This document shows, piece after piece, positions 45,016 to 55,865 of a DNA stretch of 64,000 nt. The notes beneath the pieces are model-generated. The model saw nothing but the letters and a program-made list of their open reading frames with translations, made no database searches and was not told where the DNA came from. A program made the position numbers and the translations under genes. Positions within the stretch are counted from its first letter, which is position 1. Each line of letters starts with the position of its first letter. This DNA is from Janthinobacterium sp. J1-1 (GTDB lineage: Bacteria; Pseudomonadota; Gammaproteobacteria; Burkholderiales; Burkholderiaceae_D): the NCBI RefSeq assembly GCF_030944405.1, contig NZ_CP132339.1, forward strand, positions 310,001 through 374,000, given 5' to 3'.

Positions 45016-45900
45016 ATGGAAATTTTCGGCGTTCCATTACAAGCGATGATGAGCCAGCTGCTGCTGGGTCTCGTCAACGGCTCGTTCTATGCCATGTTGT
45101 CCCTCGGTCTGGCCGTCATCTTTGGCCTGCTCAACGTCATTAATTTTTCGCACGGCGCCATGTACATGATGGGCGCTTTCCTGGCCTGGATGGGCCTGAG
45201 CTATTTCGATATCAGCTACTGGGCCATGCTGGTGATCGCCCCGGTCATCGTCGGCGCCTTCGGCATCCTGATCGAAAAAACCATGCTGCGCTGGCTCTAT
45301 AAGCTCGACCATTTGTATGGCTTGCTGCTGACCTTCGGCATCACGCTGATCGTCGAAGGCGTGTTCCGTTCCTTCTATGGCGTGTCGGGCCAGCCCTACG
45401 CCGTGCCGGAATTGCTGGCCGGCGCCACCGATCTGGGCTTCATGATCCTGCCGAACTACCGCGCCTGGGTGGTCGTCGCTTCGCTGGTCGTGTGTCTGGC
45501 GACCTGGTTCGTGATCGAAAAAACCAAACTGGGCGCCTACCTGCGGGCCGGCACGGAAAACCCGAAACTGGTGGAAGCGTTCGGCATCAACGTGCCGCTG
45601 ATGGTGACTCTGACCTTCGGCTTCGGCGTGGCGCTGGCCGGCTTTGCCGGCGTGCTGGCGGCGCCCATCATCCAGGTCTCGCCGCTGATGGGCTCGAACC
45701 TGATCATCGTCGTGTTCGCCGTGGTGGTGATCGGCGGCATGGGTTCCATCATGGGTTCGATCCTGACGGGCCTGGGCTTGGGCGTGATCGAGGGCCTGAC
45801 CCGCGTGTTCTACCCGGAAGGTTCGGCCACCGTGGTGTTCGTGGTGATGGTCATCGTGCTGCTGCTGCGTCCGGCCGGCCTGTTCGGCAAAGAAAAGTAA
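45016..45900 (+). CDS. livH: branched-chain amino acid-type ABC permease LivH
   Basis: A 294-residue inner-membrane permease with about eight hydrophobic segments. LivH landmarks: QLLLGLVNGSFYAMLSLGLA, GLLNVINFSHGAMYMMGAF, and the ATPase-contact loop around TENPKLVEAFGINV. It ends RPAGLFGKEK as most LivH proteins do. It forms the pore with LivM. Confidence 0.95.
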   Translation: MEIFGVPLQAMMSQLLLGLVNGSFYAMLSLGLAVIFGLLNVINFSHGAMYMMGAFLAWMGLSYFDISYWAMLVIAPVIVGAFGILIEKTMLRWLYKLDHLYGLLLTFGITLIVEGVFRSFYGVSGQPYAVPELLAGATDLGFMILPNYRAWVVVASLVVCLATWFVIEKTKLGAYLRAGTENPKLVEAFGINVPLMVTLTFGFGVALAGFAGVLAAPIIQVSPLMGSNLIIVVFAVVVIGGMGSIMGSILTGLGLGVIEGLTRVFYPEGSATVVFVVMVIVLLLRPAGLFGKEK

Positions 45901-45931
45901 TCCTCATCAGTCATGTATTGGAGCAATCACG

Positions 45932-46912
45932 ATGAATAAGAATGTAGGCTACGCAGTCGCTTTGGCGCTGGCGCTGGCCGCACCGTTTTACGGCTACCCG
46001 GTCTTCCTGATGAAGTTGCTGTGCTTTGCCCTGTTTGCCTGCGCCTTCAACTTGCTGATCGGCTATACCGGTTTGCTGTCGTTCGGCCATGCGGCGTTTT
46101 TCGGCGGCGCCGGCTATGTCACCGGCTACGCCTTGCGCACCTGGGGCTGGCCGACGGAACTCGGTTTGCTGGCCGGTGTCGCCACCGGCGCCTTTTTGGG
46201 GCTGGTGATGGGTGGCCTGGCGATCCGCCGCCAGGGCATCTACTTCACCATGATCACGCTCGCCCTGGCGCAGATGGTGTACTTCCTGGCGCTGCGCCTG
46301 CCGTTCACGGGTGGCGAAGATGGTCTGCAAGGTGTTCCACGTGGAACACTGCTCGGCACCATCGACCTCGGCAATGACACCGTGCTGTACTACGTGGTGC
46401 TGGCCATCTTTATCGCCGGCTTCGCCCTGATCGTACGCACCATCCATTCGCCGTTCGGGCAAGTGCTCAAGGCGATCAAGGAAAACGAGCCGCGTGCAAT
46501 CTCCCTGGGCTACGACGTCAACAAGTACAAGCTGACGGCCATCGTCTTGTCCGCTTCGCTGGCGGCCCTGGCCGGCGCCACCAAGACCCTGGTGCTGGGC
46601 TTTGAAACCCTGACCGATGTCTACTGGGGCATGTCGGGCCTGGTCGTGCTGATGACCTTGGTCGGCGGCATGGGCACCCTGGCCGGCCCGATCATCGGCG
46701 CGGTGCTGATCATTGCCCTGGAAAACAAGCTGGGCGACCTCGGCACCTACCTGGCCACGCACACGGGCGTGGAATGGTTCGGTACCCTGGGTGAGTCGGT
46801 GGGCATCGTGACCGGCATCATCTTCGTGATCTGCGTGCTGATGTTCCGGCGCGGTATCGTGGGCGAGGCGATCGCCCGTTTCGGCGGCAGGGCAGCCAAG
46901 CCAGCAGCCTGA
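45932..46912 (+). CDS. livM: branched-chain amino acid-type ABC permease LivM
   Basis: A 326-residue permease, last gene of the cluster, with many membrane helices and landmarks IGYTGLLSFGHAAFFG, GLAIRRQGIYFTMITLALAQ and IKENEPRAISLGYDVNKYK. A perfect 16-bp parS-like palindrome is embedded in its coding sequence at 46333-46348, where it encodes GVPRGTL-type residues of the periplasmic loop. The gene is followed by a strong terminator. Confidence 0.95.
   Translation: MNKNVGYAVALALALAAPFYGYPVFLMKLLCFALFACAFNLLIGYTGLLSFGHAAFFGGAGYVTGYALRTWGWPTELGLLAGVATGAFLGLVMGGLAIRRQGIYFTMITLALAQMVYFLALRLPFTGGEDGLQGVPRGTLLGTIDLGNDTVLYYVVLAIFIAGFALIVRTIHSPFGQVLKAIKENEPRAISLGYDVNKYKLTAIVLSASLAALAGATKTLVLGFETLTDVYWGMSGLVVLMTLVGGMGTLAGPIIGAVLIIALENKLGDLGTYLATHTGVEWFGTLGESVGIVTGIIFVICVLMFRRGIVGEAIARFGGRAAKPAA
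46333..46348. promoter_or_regulatory. parS site (ParB-binding), perfect palindrome inside livM
   Basis: TGTTCCACGTGGAACA, a perfect 16-bp palindrome with the CACGTG core and the layout of bacterial chromosomal parS (consensus TGTTTCACGTGAAACA; two symmetric changes). parA and parB lie 8 kb downstream. Confidence 0.8.
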
Positions 46913-46929
46913 GTTGCAAGCAGCAAGCA

Positions 46930-46956
46930 AGGCCGGACGCAAGTCCGGCTTTTTTT
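46930..46956 (+). terminator. Rho-independent terminator of the liv operon
   Basis: Stem GCCGGAC / GTCCGGC with a GCAA tetraloop, followed by seven T, 20 bases after the livM stop. Confidence 0.92.
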
Positions 46957-47005
46957 ATCTGGAGACCGTTTTTAGCGTTACCTCATCAATGAATGGAGAA
47001 CAGCT

Positions 47006-49066
47006 ATGACCACCACCATCCTGCGCACCGGCGGCAGCTTGTGCACACTATTGATCCTGACGGCCTGCGGCAGCAGCCACACGGCCGAAGACCTGAACCA
47101 GTTGCCGGCCTACCTGGGCACCATCACCCGACTGGATGTCGACGGCAGGACCAATGATTTGTTGACGGCCGGCCTGGGCAAGACGGGACTGGCCGCGGCG
47201 GCCCCCGCGTATGCCGATCCCGAGCATCCGACCGCGCTGGAATTGCGCCGCAACGCCATCCACGCCAATTACCGCGCCGTGCTCGATATTGGCGCCAGCA
47301 GCGGCTACGGCAGCCTGTACGGCCCGAATGTCGATGCCAATGGCGTGGTGGGCGGCGGCGAAGGCCTGATCGCCGGCAGCGAATACGTAGCGTATGCCGA
47401 CGATGGCAGCGGCAAGAAAAACGTCACGCTGATGGTGCAGGTACCGGCCAGTTTCGATCCCGAGCGCGCCTGCATCGTCACGGGTACGTCGAGCGGCTCG
47501 CGCGGCATCTATGGCGCCATCGGCAGCTCCGGCGAATGGGGGCTGAAAAAAGGCTGCGCCGTGGCCTATGCCGACAAGGGTTCCGGCACCGGCCTGTATG
47601 TGTTCGACGACGACAGCGTCAACCTGCAGAACGGTGTGCGCGCCACGCGCACGAGCGCCGGCAAGAACGCCATCTTCGCACCCGACCTGGCCGACGCTGA
47701 TCGCACCGCCTTTGCCAGCGCAAATCCGAACCGCATCGCCTTCAAGCATGCACACTCGCAACAGAACCCGGAGAAAGACTGGGGCAGGGCCACCTTGCAG
47801 GCGGTGGAGTTTGCCTACTATGTGCTCAACGAGCGCCATGGCGCCACCGCGCGCGACGGGGTTGCCCATCTGGCGCGCCTGAAGCCCGCCAACACCATCA
47901 CCATCGCGTCGAGCATTTCCAATGGCGCCGGCGCCGCGCTGCTGGCCGCCGAGCAGGATACGAAGGGGCTGATCAGCGGCGTGGCCGCCAGCGAGCCGCA
48001 GATCCAGCCGCAGCCATCGACCGCGTACAGCGTGCGCCAGGGGGCGGTGACGGTGGCCGGCCCCGGCCGCGCGCTGTTCGATTATTCCACTTATGCGGCG
48101 CTGTACCAGCCCTGCATCGCCTCGGTGGCCGGCAATGCCGGACGCTGCACCGCGCTGGTGGCCAAAGGGTTATTGACTGGCGGCGACCTGGCCTCGCAGC
48201 AGCAGGACGCGAAACGGCGCTTGCAGGCCTACGGCTGGCTGGCGGACTCCGACCCCCTGCATGCCTCGCATGCGGGCACGAATATCCTGGTGGCCGTGAC
48301 GTATGCCTATGCCTACGGAAAATTTTCGGTGACGGATAAAGTGTGCGGCTTCAGCTTTGCGCAGACCGATGCGCTGGGCAATCCCGCCGCTTACACCAAT
48401 GCGCAGAAGGCGGCCAGCTTCGCCACGCAAAACGGCATCCTCGGCAATGTCATCTATGAAAATGCAGTGGGCGGCGCCAGGGTCTACACGGCGGCCGTCT
48501 CGCCGTCGAGCAATCTGGCCGACCAGGCGCTCGATGGTTTTCTTTGCCTGCGCAGCCTGGCGACGGGAAATGACGCCGTCAGCGGTACAGCCCTGACCGG
48601 GACACTGGCCGCGCACAGCACGCGCGTGCGCGTCGGCGTGGCGGAGGTGCGGGCCACAGGCAAGCTCAACGGCAAACCGGCGATCATCGTCCAGGGCCGC
48701 AGCGATACCCTGATTCCCGTCAACCACGCCTCGCGTGCCTACCTCGGTTTGAACGCGGCGGTGGAGGGCGCCAACAGCAAGCTGCGCTATATCGAGGTCA
48801 CCAACGCCAACCACTTCGATTCCTTCAGCAGCGCCTTGCCGACGCTGGTGGTGCCGCTGCATGTGTACCTGAATCGCGCGCTCGACGCCATGTATGCGCA
48901 CCTGCGGTCGAACCAGGCCCTGCCGCCGTCGCAAGTGGTGCGCACGGTGACGCGGCCAGACGCCGGCACGCCGATCACCAACCTGAATGTACCGTCAATT
49001 GCCGCCGCGCCCACGGCAGCCAACAGCATCACTTTGACGGGTGCGGTGGTGAACATTCCTGATTAA
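47006..49066 (+). CDS. D-(-)-3-hydroxybutyrate oligomer hydrolase
   Basis: A 686-residue enzyme of the 3-hydroxybutyrate oligomer hydrolase family (EC 3.1.1.22), which splits short oligomers released from polyhydroxybutyrate to monomers. The N-terminus has a hydrophobic stretch ending in LTAC-G, a lipobox, so it is probably membrane-anchored outside the cytoplasm. The likely nucleophile is Ser305 in ASSISNGAGAALLAAE; the C-terminal part has PAIIVQGRSDTLIPVNHASR (acid) and VTNANHFDSF (base). Length and motif spacing match the family. It stands alone with its own terminator. Confidence 0.92.
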   Translation: MTTTILRTGGSLCTLLILTACGSSHTAEDLNQLPAYLGTITRLDVDGRTNDLLTAGLGKTGLAAAAPAYADPEHPTALELRRNAIHANYRAVLDIGASSGYGSLYGPNVDANGVVGGGEGLIAGSEYVAYADDGSGKKNVTLMVQVPASFDPERACIVTGTSSGSRGIYGAIGSSGEWGLKKGCAVAYADKGSGTGLYVFDDDSVNLQNGVRATRTSAGKNAIFAPDLADADRTAFASANPNRIAFKHAHSQQNPEKDWGRATLQAVEFAYYVLNERHGATARDGVAHLARLKPANTITIASSISNGAGAALLAAEQDTKGLISGVAASEPQIQPQPSTAYSVRQGAVTVAGPGRALFDYSTYAALYQPCIASVAGNAGRCTALVAKGLLTGGDLASQQQDAKRRLQAYGWLADSDPLHASHAGTNILVAVTYAYAYGKFSVTDKVCGFSFAQTDALGNPAAYTNAQKAASFATQNGILGNVIYENAVGGARVYTAAVSPSSNLADQALDGFLCLRSLATGNDAVSGTALTGTLAAHSTRVRVGVAEVRATGKLNGKPAIIVQGRSDTLIPVNHASRAYLGLNAAVEGANSKLRYIEVTNANHFDSFSSALPTLVVPLHVYLNRALDAMYAHLRSNQALPPSQVVRTVTRPDAGTPITNLNVPSIAAAPTAANSITLTGAVVNIPD

Positions 49067-49084
49067 GGCGGCAGGTCCACAAGG

Positions 49085-49112
49085 AAAGGGCCACGTTTCA
49101 CGTGGCCCTTTT
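49085..49112. terminator. bidirectional Rho-independent terminator
   Basis: A 10-bp stem (AAGGGCCACG / CGTGGCCCTT) with a 5-base loop TTTCA and T/A runs on both sides separates the hydrolase gene from the convergent EAL gene. The loop and stem together contain GTTTCACGTGG, half a parS site, probably by chance. Confidence 0.88.
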
Positions 49113-49903
49113 CAATTCCAGGCGCTGTCGGATATCTGCGCCAGTCCCTGGAACACGGGTTTTGAAAACCAGTAACCCTGCATCAGCGCAATGCCGCAGC
49201 TGGCCAGGAAGTCGCGTTCGGCACGCGTCTCGATGCCTTCGGCCAGCACCTTGATGCCCAGCTCGCGGCACAGGCTGGCGATCGAGCGCACGATGGCCTG
49301 GCGCGGCGCATGACGATCGATGTCGCGCACCAGGTCCATGTCGATCTTGATGATATCGGGCTGGTATTCGGCCAGCAGGTTCAGGCCGGCATAACCGGCG
49401 CCGAAATCGTCGATGGCGGTCTGGAAACCGAAGCGCCGGTATTCTTGGAAAATATTGACCAGGTGAGGGCGGTCCTGCACCCGTTCGCCTTCCGTCACTT
49501 CAAAGATGATCTTGTCGGTGGGAAAGTCATGCGCGCGCGCCGCTTCCAGTGTGCTGCGGATGCAGACCTCGGGACGGTACACGGCATTCGGCAGGAAATT
49601 GATCGACAGGAACTCCTGCATGCCCAGGCGCGCGGCGCCCGCCACGGCTTTCACGCGGCAAGCCTGGTCGAAGCGGTAGCGGTTTTCGTCCGTCACCTGT
49701 GCCAGCACGCTGGCGGCGCTTTCGCCATTCGGGCCGCGCACCAGCGCCTCGTAGGCATAGATGCTGCGCGTGGCCACGTCGACGATGGGCTGATAGGCGT
49801 ACTCGAACGCGAACGACAGCGGCGCGCTGTCATGGCAACCGGCGCAGCCCGCGTAGGGAAACACGGTGGCGTCGGGATGGATGGGGATATCTGCAGGCTT
49901 CAT
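49112..49903 (-). CDS. EAL-domain protein, probable cyclic-di-GMP phosphodiesterase
   Basis: A 263-residue stand-alone EAL protein from the ATG at 49903. Catalytic landmarks are present: YEALVRGPNG (EAL motif), FLSINFLPNA (Asn), IIFEVTEGE (Glu), AIDDFGAGYAGLNLL (DDFG), IKIDMDLVRDID (Lys) and KVLAEGIETRAE (Glu). So hydrolysis of c-di-GMP to pGpG is likely. A short N-terminal part has CAGCHDS, a CxxCH sequence that resembles a heme or metal motif, but there is no signal peptide. No sensor domain is fused. Convergent with the hydrolase gene. Confidence 0.93.
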   Translation of the reverse strand: MKPADIPIHPDATVFPYAGCAGCHDSAPLSFAFEYAYQPIVDVATRSIYAYEALVRGPNGESAASVLAQVTDENRYRFDQACRVKAVAGAARLGMQEFLSINFLPNAVYRPEVCIRSTLEAARAHDFPTDKIIFEVTEGERVQDRPHLVNIFQEYRRFGFQTAIDDFGAGYAGLNLLAEYQPDIIKIDMDLVRDIDRHAPRQAIVRSIASLCRELGIKVLAEGIETRAERDFLASCGIALMQGYWFSKPVFQGLAQISDSAWN

Positions 49904-49946
49904 GGCGTCAGTGTACCAGCGTGATGTGGTATGTCGGTATGCTGGC

Positions 49947-51104
49947 TCACCATGCGGCCGCATAGATGGCCCGTGCGTCGGCCAAGGTGACGGTGCGCGG
50001 ATTATTGCCCAGCAAGCGCGTCTGCTGCATGGCGGCCTCGGCCAACCCATCGAGGTCCGCTTTGGCAATCCCCACGTCGCGCAAGGTACGCACGATGCCG
50101 GTCTCCACCGCCAGCGCCTGCAGTGCGGCGATCAGCGCTTGCGCGCGCGCCTCTTCGCTGCCCGTTGCCTGTGGCGCCACGATGGCCGCCAGTTCCGCAT
50201 ACAACGGTATGGCGTGGCCAAGATTGAAGCGCAGCACGTGTGGCAGCACCAGCGCGTTCGACAAGCCATGTGGCACGTGAAACATGCCGCCGATCGGATA
50301 GGCGAGGGCGTGCACGGCCGCCACCGGCGCATTCGAAAACGCCTGGCCGGCCAGCATGGCGCCCAGCAGCATGGCTTGCCGCGCCGCCAAGTCCTGGCCG
50401 TGGCGGCACACGCGCACCAGGTTACTTGATAACAGCGACAGGGCTTGCCGCGCCAGCATGTCGGACAGCGGGTTTTTTAGATGCGCCGTGGTGTAGGCCT
50501 CGATCGCATGCACCATCGCATCGAGGCCGGTGGCGGCCGTCACGGCTGGCGGCAGGCCCAGGGTCAGGCGGGCGTCGAGGATGGCCAGGTCCGCATACAG
50601 CTGTGGCGCCACCACGCCCATCTTGCTGGTGGCGCCCGTGGTGACGATGGAAATATTCGTCACTTCCGATCCTGTGCCGGCGGTGGTGGGTACTTGCACC
50701 AATGGCAGACGCGAGCCTTGTACCTTGCCGATGCCATACAGCTCGCTCAGTGCCTGCCCACCAGGCGCCAACACGGCGATCAGCTTGGCCACGTCCATCG
50801 AACTGCCGCCACCGAGGCCGATCACCAGTTCCACGTGAAACAATCGTGCCTGCTCCACGGCCGCCAGCACCACGGCTTCCGGCGGATCGGCTTGCACATC
50901 GGAAAAGACATGCACCTCGATGCCCGCTTCCTGCAAGCTGCGCAGTGGCGTATCGACCAGCCCCGTGGACAGGAAGCCGGGATCGGTCACCAGCAGTACC
51001 CGCCGCACGGTGGGAAAGTGCAGGCCTATATGTGTGCCAAGCTGGCTGCTGGCGCCTGGTTCGCTGATCAAATGGGGGATGGTGCGAAACTGAAAGGCGG
51101 CCAT
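49947..51104 (-). CDS. iron-containing (group III) alcohol dehydrogenase
   Basis: A 385-residue iron-dependent alcohol dehydrogenase. The start at 51104 follows GGGAG by 7 bases. NAD-binding GGGSSMDVAKLIAVL, the family signature VPTTAGTGSEVTN, and the metal ligands in DAMVHAIEAY and GGMFHVPHGLSNAL are all present. Substrates of the family range from 1,3-propanediol to ethanol and hydroxyacids; none is indicated. Two parS-like sites lie inside the gene (50269, 50827) and two more just upstream of it. Confidence 0.95.
   Translation of the reverse strand: MAAFQFRTIPHLISEPGASSQLGTHIGLHFPTVRRVLLVTDPGFLSTGLVDTPLRSLQEAGIEVHVFSDVQADPPEAVVLAAVEQARLFHVELVIGLGGGSSMDVAKLIAVLAPGGQALSELYGIGKVQGSRLPLVQVPTTAGTGSEVTNISIVTTGATSKMGVVAPQLYADLAILDARLTLGLPPAVTAATGLDAMVHAIEAYTTAHLKNPLSDMLARQALSLLSSNLVRVCRHGQDLAARQAMLLGAMLAGQAFSNAPVAAVHALAYPIGGMFHVPHGLSNALVLPHVLRFNLGHAIPLYAELAAIVAPQATGSEEARAQALIAALQALAVETGIVRTLRDVGIAKADLDGLAEAAMQQTRLLGNNPRTVTLADARAIYAAAW
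50269..50284. promoter_or_regulatory. parS-like site, 2 mismatches
   Basis: TGTGGCACGTGAAACA matches the consensus TGTTTCACGTGAAACA at 14 of 16 positions, with a perfect right half. Inside the alcohol dehydrogenase gene. Confidence 0.5.
50827..50842. promoter_or_regulatory. parS-like site, 2 mismatches
   Basis: AGTTCCACGTGAAACA matches the consensus at 14 of 16 positions with an intact core and right half. Inside the alcohol dehydrogenase gene. Confidence 0.55.
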
Positions 51105-51160
51105 GCGAACTCCCAGGAGAGAAGGTTCAACGAGCTTACTCCGCTTTTTGCGCCTGCGCA

Positions 51161-51176
51161 TGTTCCACGTGAAACC
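51161..51176. promoter_or_regulatory. parS site upstream of mnmG
   Basis: TGTTCCACGTGAAACC matches the consensus at 14 of 16 positions and lies in the non-coding region between the alcohol dehydrogenase gene and mnmG, 37 bases from a perfect site. Confidence 0.65.
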
Positions 51177-51197
51177 ATCGTTGATGATTATCAGCAT

Positions 51198-51213
51198 TGT
51201 TCCACGTGGAACA
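51198..51213. promoter_or_regulatory. parS site upstream of mnmG, perfect palindrome
   Basis: TGTTCCACGTGGAACA, identical to the site at 46333, in the intergenic region. The pair with 51161 suggests a loading site for ParB, whose gene is 3.8 kb downstream. Confidence 0.8.
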
Positions 51214-51331
51214 GAAAACCGCGCATCGCTTGCTTGCTGAGTAAAAAATAGGCAAAAAATAGCCCGTAAAAAGTTATGGCCGCGAAAAGACTCTATAATC
51301 GGAGCTCACTCCTCGCATTTATCTATTACTC

Positions 51332-53277
<1,946 letters not shown>

Positions 53278-53281
<4 letters not shown>

Positions 53282-53922
53282 AGCAGTTTGACCGGGCCGT
53301 ACTGGCCCAGACTTTGAATGAAGGCATCGCCGCGCTGAAGCTCGACCTGAGCGCGGCGCAAGCGGAACAACTGCTCGATTACCTGGCCCTGTTGGCCAAG
53401 TGGAACAGCGTCTACAACCTGACCTCGGTGCGCGATCCGTTGCAGATGCTGACCCTGCACGTGCTCGATTCCCTGGCCGCCGTGCCTGCTTTCGCGCAGG
53501 CGAAAAACGTGCTCGACGTGGGCGCCGGCGGCGGCCTGCCGGGCATGGTGCTGGCCATCGCACGGCCCGATATCAAGGTGTCGATGATCGATACGGTGCA
53601 CAAGAAGACCGCGTTTTTGACGCAGGTGAAAGCCGAACTGGGCCTGGCCAACGTTACGGTGTACACCAAGCGCGTGGAGCAGCTGGAAGTACCGCAGAAA
53701 TTCGACGTGATCACCTCGCGCGCCTTTGCCGACCTGTCCGACTTCGTCAACTGGTCGCACCACGTATTGGAGGAGGGTGGTCAATTCATCGCCTTGAAGG
53801 GGGTGGCTCCGCCAGACGAGCGCGAGCGACTGCCGGCAGACTGGAAAGTGACGAAATTGACCCCTATTCAGGTGCCAGGGCTAAATGCAGAGCGTCATCT
53901 GGTGTTTATAACAAGATTTTAA
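53278..53922 (+). CDS. rsmG: 16S rRNA (guanine(527)-N(7))-methyltransferase
   Basis: A 214-residue RsmG (GidB), which methylates N7 of G527 in 16S rRNA; loss gives low-level streptomycin resistance in other bacteria. Motifs: [30 protein letters not shown] loop [17 protein letters not shown] and the [15 protein letters not shown] region. It is translationally coupled to mnmG. The 9-bp repeat array starts 10 bases after its stop. Confidence 0.97.
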
Positions 53923-53931
53923 AGGCCGGAA

Positions 53932-54093
53932 AATAAACGATATAAATCATTTATACGGTATAAATTATATAAAACGTATAAATCATATAAATCATATAAA
54001 TCATATAAATCATATAAATCATTTAAATCGTATAAATTATATATACGATTTATATCGTATAAACGGTATAAATCAAATAAACAGTATAAATCG
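53932..54093 (+). repeat. 18 tandem copies of a 9-bp AT-rich repeat between rsmG and parA
   Basis: 162 bases divide exactly into 18 units of 9 with consensus TATAAATCA/G. Units at 53977-54021 are five perfect copies in a row; the others vary by one to four bases (TATAAATTA, TATAAACGG, TTTAAATCG, AATAAACAG). The block is about 85 percent A+T in a GC-rich chromosome. It ends 60 bases before the parA start. No spacers are present, so it is not a CRISPR array. It could act as an iteron set, an easily melted region, or a length-variable part of the parAB promoter. Confidence 0.95.
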
Positions 54094-54153
54094 TTTCGGT
54101 CATGCGCCGGGGCGCGACAATGAAGTTTGCATCCATTTACAACTAGAAGATAC

Positions 54154-54924
54154 ATGGCCAAAATTTTTTGCGTAGCAAATCAAAAGGGTGGTGTTGGTAA
54201 AACCACCACGAGTGTCAACCTGTCCGCCGGCCTGGCCAAGCTGGACCAGCGCGTGCTGCTGGTCGACCTCGATCCGCAAGGCAATGCCACCATGGGCGCC
54301 GGCATCAACAAGGCCGGCTTGAAAGCGTCGACCTATGAAGTGATGCTGGGCGAGTCCGATGTCAGGACGGCACGCCAGCGTTCGGAAGCGGGGCGTTTCG
54401 ACGTGCTGCCGTCGAACCGCGAGCTGGCCGGCGCCGAAGTCGAGATGGTGGAACTGGACCGCCGCGAAAGCCGCCTGAAGGATGCGCTGGCCGAAGTCGA
54501 CGGCGAGTATGACTTCATCCTGGTCGATTGCCCGCCGGCCCTGTCGATGCTGACCCTGAACGGCCTGTGCGCCGCGCATGGCGTGATCATCCCGATGCAG
54601 TGCGAGTACTACGCGCTGGAAGGCTTGTCCGACCTGGTCAACACCATCAAGAAGGTGCATGCCAACCTGAACCCGGAGCTGAAGATCATCGGCCTGTTGC
54701 GCGTGATGTTCGATCCGCGCATGACATTATCGCAACAAGTCTCGGCCCAGCTGGAACAGCACTTTGGCGACAAGGTCTTCAAGACCATTATCCCGCGCAA
54801 CGTGCGCCTGGCCGAAGCGCCCTCGTATGGATTGCCTGGCGTCAACTTCGACCCCAGCTCGAAAGGCGCGCAAGCGTATATCGCCTTCGGCGCCGAGATG
54901 GTCGAGCGCATCAAGCATATGTAA
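54154..54924 (+). CDS. parA: chromosome partitioning ATPase ParA (Soj)
   Basis: A 256-residue ParA. It forms ATP-dependent dimers on the nucleoid and moves ParB-parS complexes to segregate new origins. The start at 54154 follows AGAAGATAC. Deviant Walker A KGGVGKTTT (residues 11-19), DLDPQGNATMGAGI, and FILVDCPPALSMLTLNGL are all typical. Being short and without an N-terminal HTH, it is the chromosomal type (ParA Ib/Soj-like), not the plasmid P1 type. parB follows after 59 bases. Confidence 0.97.
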   Translation: MAKIFCVANQKGGVGKTTTSVNLSAGLAKLDQRVLLVDLDPQGNATMGAGINKAGLKASTYEVMLGESDVRTARQRSEAGRFDVLPSNRELAGAEVEMVELDRRESRLKDALAEVDGEYDFILVDCPPALSMLTLNGLCAAHGVIIPMQCEYYALEGLSDLVNTIKKVHANLNPELKIIGLLRVMFDPRMTLSQQVSAQLEQHFGDKVFKTIIPRNVRLAEAPSYGLPGVNFDPSSKGAQAYIAFGAEMVERIKHM

Positions 54925-54983
54925 GAAGCAAGCGATCACGGTCATAATGTGAGCGCTTACTTAAAAAAATTCATTAGGACAGC

Positions 54984-55865
54984 ATGGCTACCAAAAAATT
55001 AAAAGGACTGGGGCGCGGCCTCGACGCCCTGTTAGGCGGCGGCGACTTCGCCAGTCCGGAACAGGCGGCACCGACCACACTGGCGGTGACACAAATGCAA
55101 GCCGGCAAATATCAACCGCGCACCCGCATGGACGAGGGCGCCCTGAATGAACTGGCCGCCTCGATCAAGGCGCAGGGCTTGATGCAGCCGATCCTGGTGC
55201 GCCCGATCGGCCAGGACACCCTGAGTGGACTTATCAAATATGAAATCATCGCCGGCGAACGGCGTTTTCGCGCCTCGCAGCTGGCCGGGCTGACGGAAGT
55301 GCCGGTGCTGGTGCGCGACGTCGACGACCTGGCGGCTGCGGCCATGGCGTTGATCGAGAACATCCAGCGCGAAGACCTCAATCCATTGGAAGAGGCGCAG
55401 GGCATCCACCGCCTGATCACCGACTTCAGTTTTACCCATGAGCAAGCGGCCACTGCGGTCGGACGCTCGCGCAGCGCGGTGTCGAACCTGTTGCGGCTGA
55501 TGAACCTGGCCGCCCCGGTGCAGACCATGCTGATGGCCGGCGATATCGACATGGGCCATGCGCGCGCGCTGTTGGCGGTCGACGCGGCCAGCCAGATCAC
55601 CCTCGCGAACCAGGTGGTGGCAAAACGGCTGTCGGTGCGCGAAACGGAAAAACTGGTCACGCGCACGGTCGAGGAAGCGGCCAACCCCGTGGAACCGCGT
55701 GTCAAGGAGAAGTCGGGCGATATCGCGCGCCTGGAAGAGGAGCTGTCCGATGCCCTCGCCACGCCGGTGGTGTTCAAGATGGGCAACAAGGGCCGTGGCC
55801 AGTTGGTGATTGATTTTGCCGATCTTGACGTACTGGATGGTTTGCTGAGCCGTTTGCGTGGTTAA
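54984..55865 (+). CDS. parB: chromosome partitioning protein ParB (Spo0J)
   Basis: A 293-residue ParB. It binds parS and spreads as a CTP-dependent sliding clamp. KKLKGLGRGLDALLGG at the N-terminus is the ParA-contact sequence. The CTP-binding part has GERRFRAS and LIENIQREDLNPLEEAQG; the HTH has FTHEQAATAVGRSRSAVSNLLRL; the C-terminal dimer domain ends in a LDGLLSRLRG helix. The parS-like sites at 46.3 and 50.3-51.2 kb are its likely targets. Confidence 0.97.
   Translation: MATKKLKGLGRGLDALLGGGDFASPEQAAPTTLAVTQMQAGKYQPRTRMDEGALNELAASIKAQGLMQPILVRPIGQDTLSGLIKYEIIAGERRFRASQLAGLTEVPVLVRDVDDLAAAAMALIENIQREDLNPLEEAQGIHRLITDFSFTHEQAATAVGRSRSAVSNLLRLMNLAAPVQTMLMAGDIDMGHARALLAVDAASQITLANQVVAKRLSVRETEKLVTRTVEEAANPVEPRVKEKSGDIARLEEELSDALATPVVFKMGNKGRGQLVIDFADLDVLDGLLSRLRG

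Noticed and set aside
49085..49112. Half parS site GTTTCACGTGG
   Set aside because: It is created by the stem and loop of a terminator and matches only one half of the parS consensus.
53932..54093. Possible CRISPR array
   Set aside because: The repeats are 9 bases long and directly joined, with no spacers and no cas genes nearby.
53919..54161. Minus-strand ORF encoding a repeated Asp-Leu-Tyr pattern
   Set aside because: It is the translation of the 9-bp tandem repeat array read in one frame. It has no ribosome site and no coding character outside the repeat.
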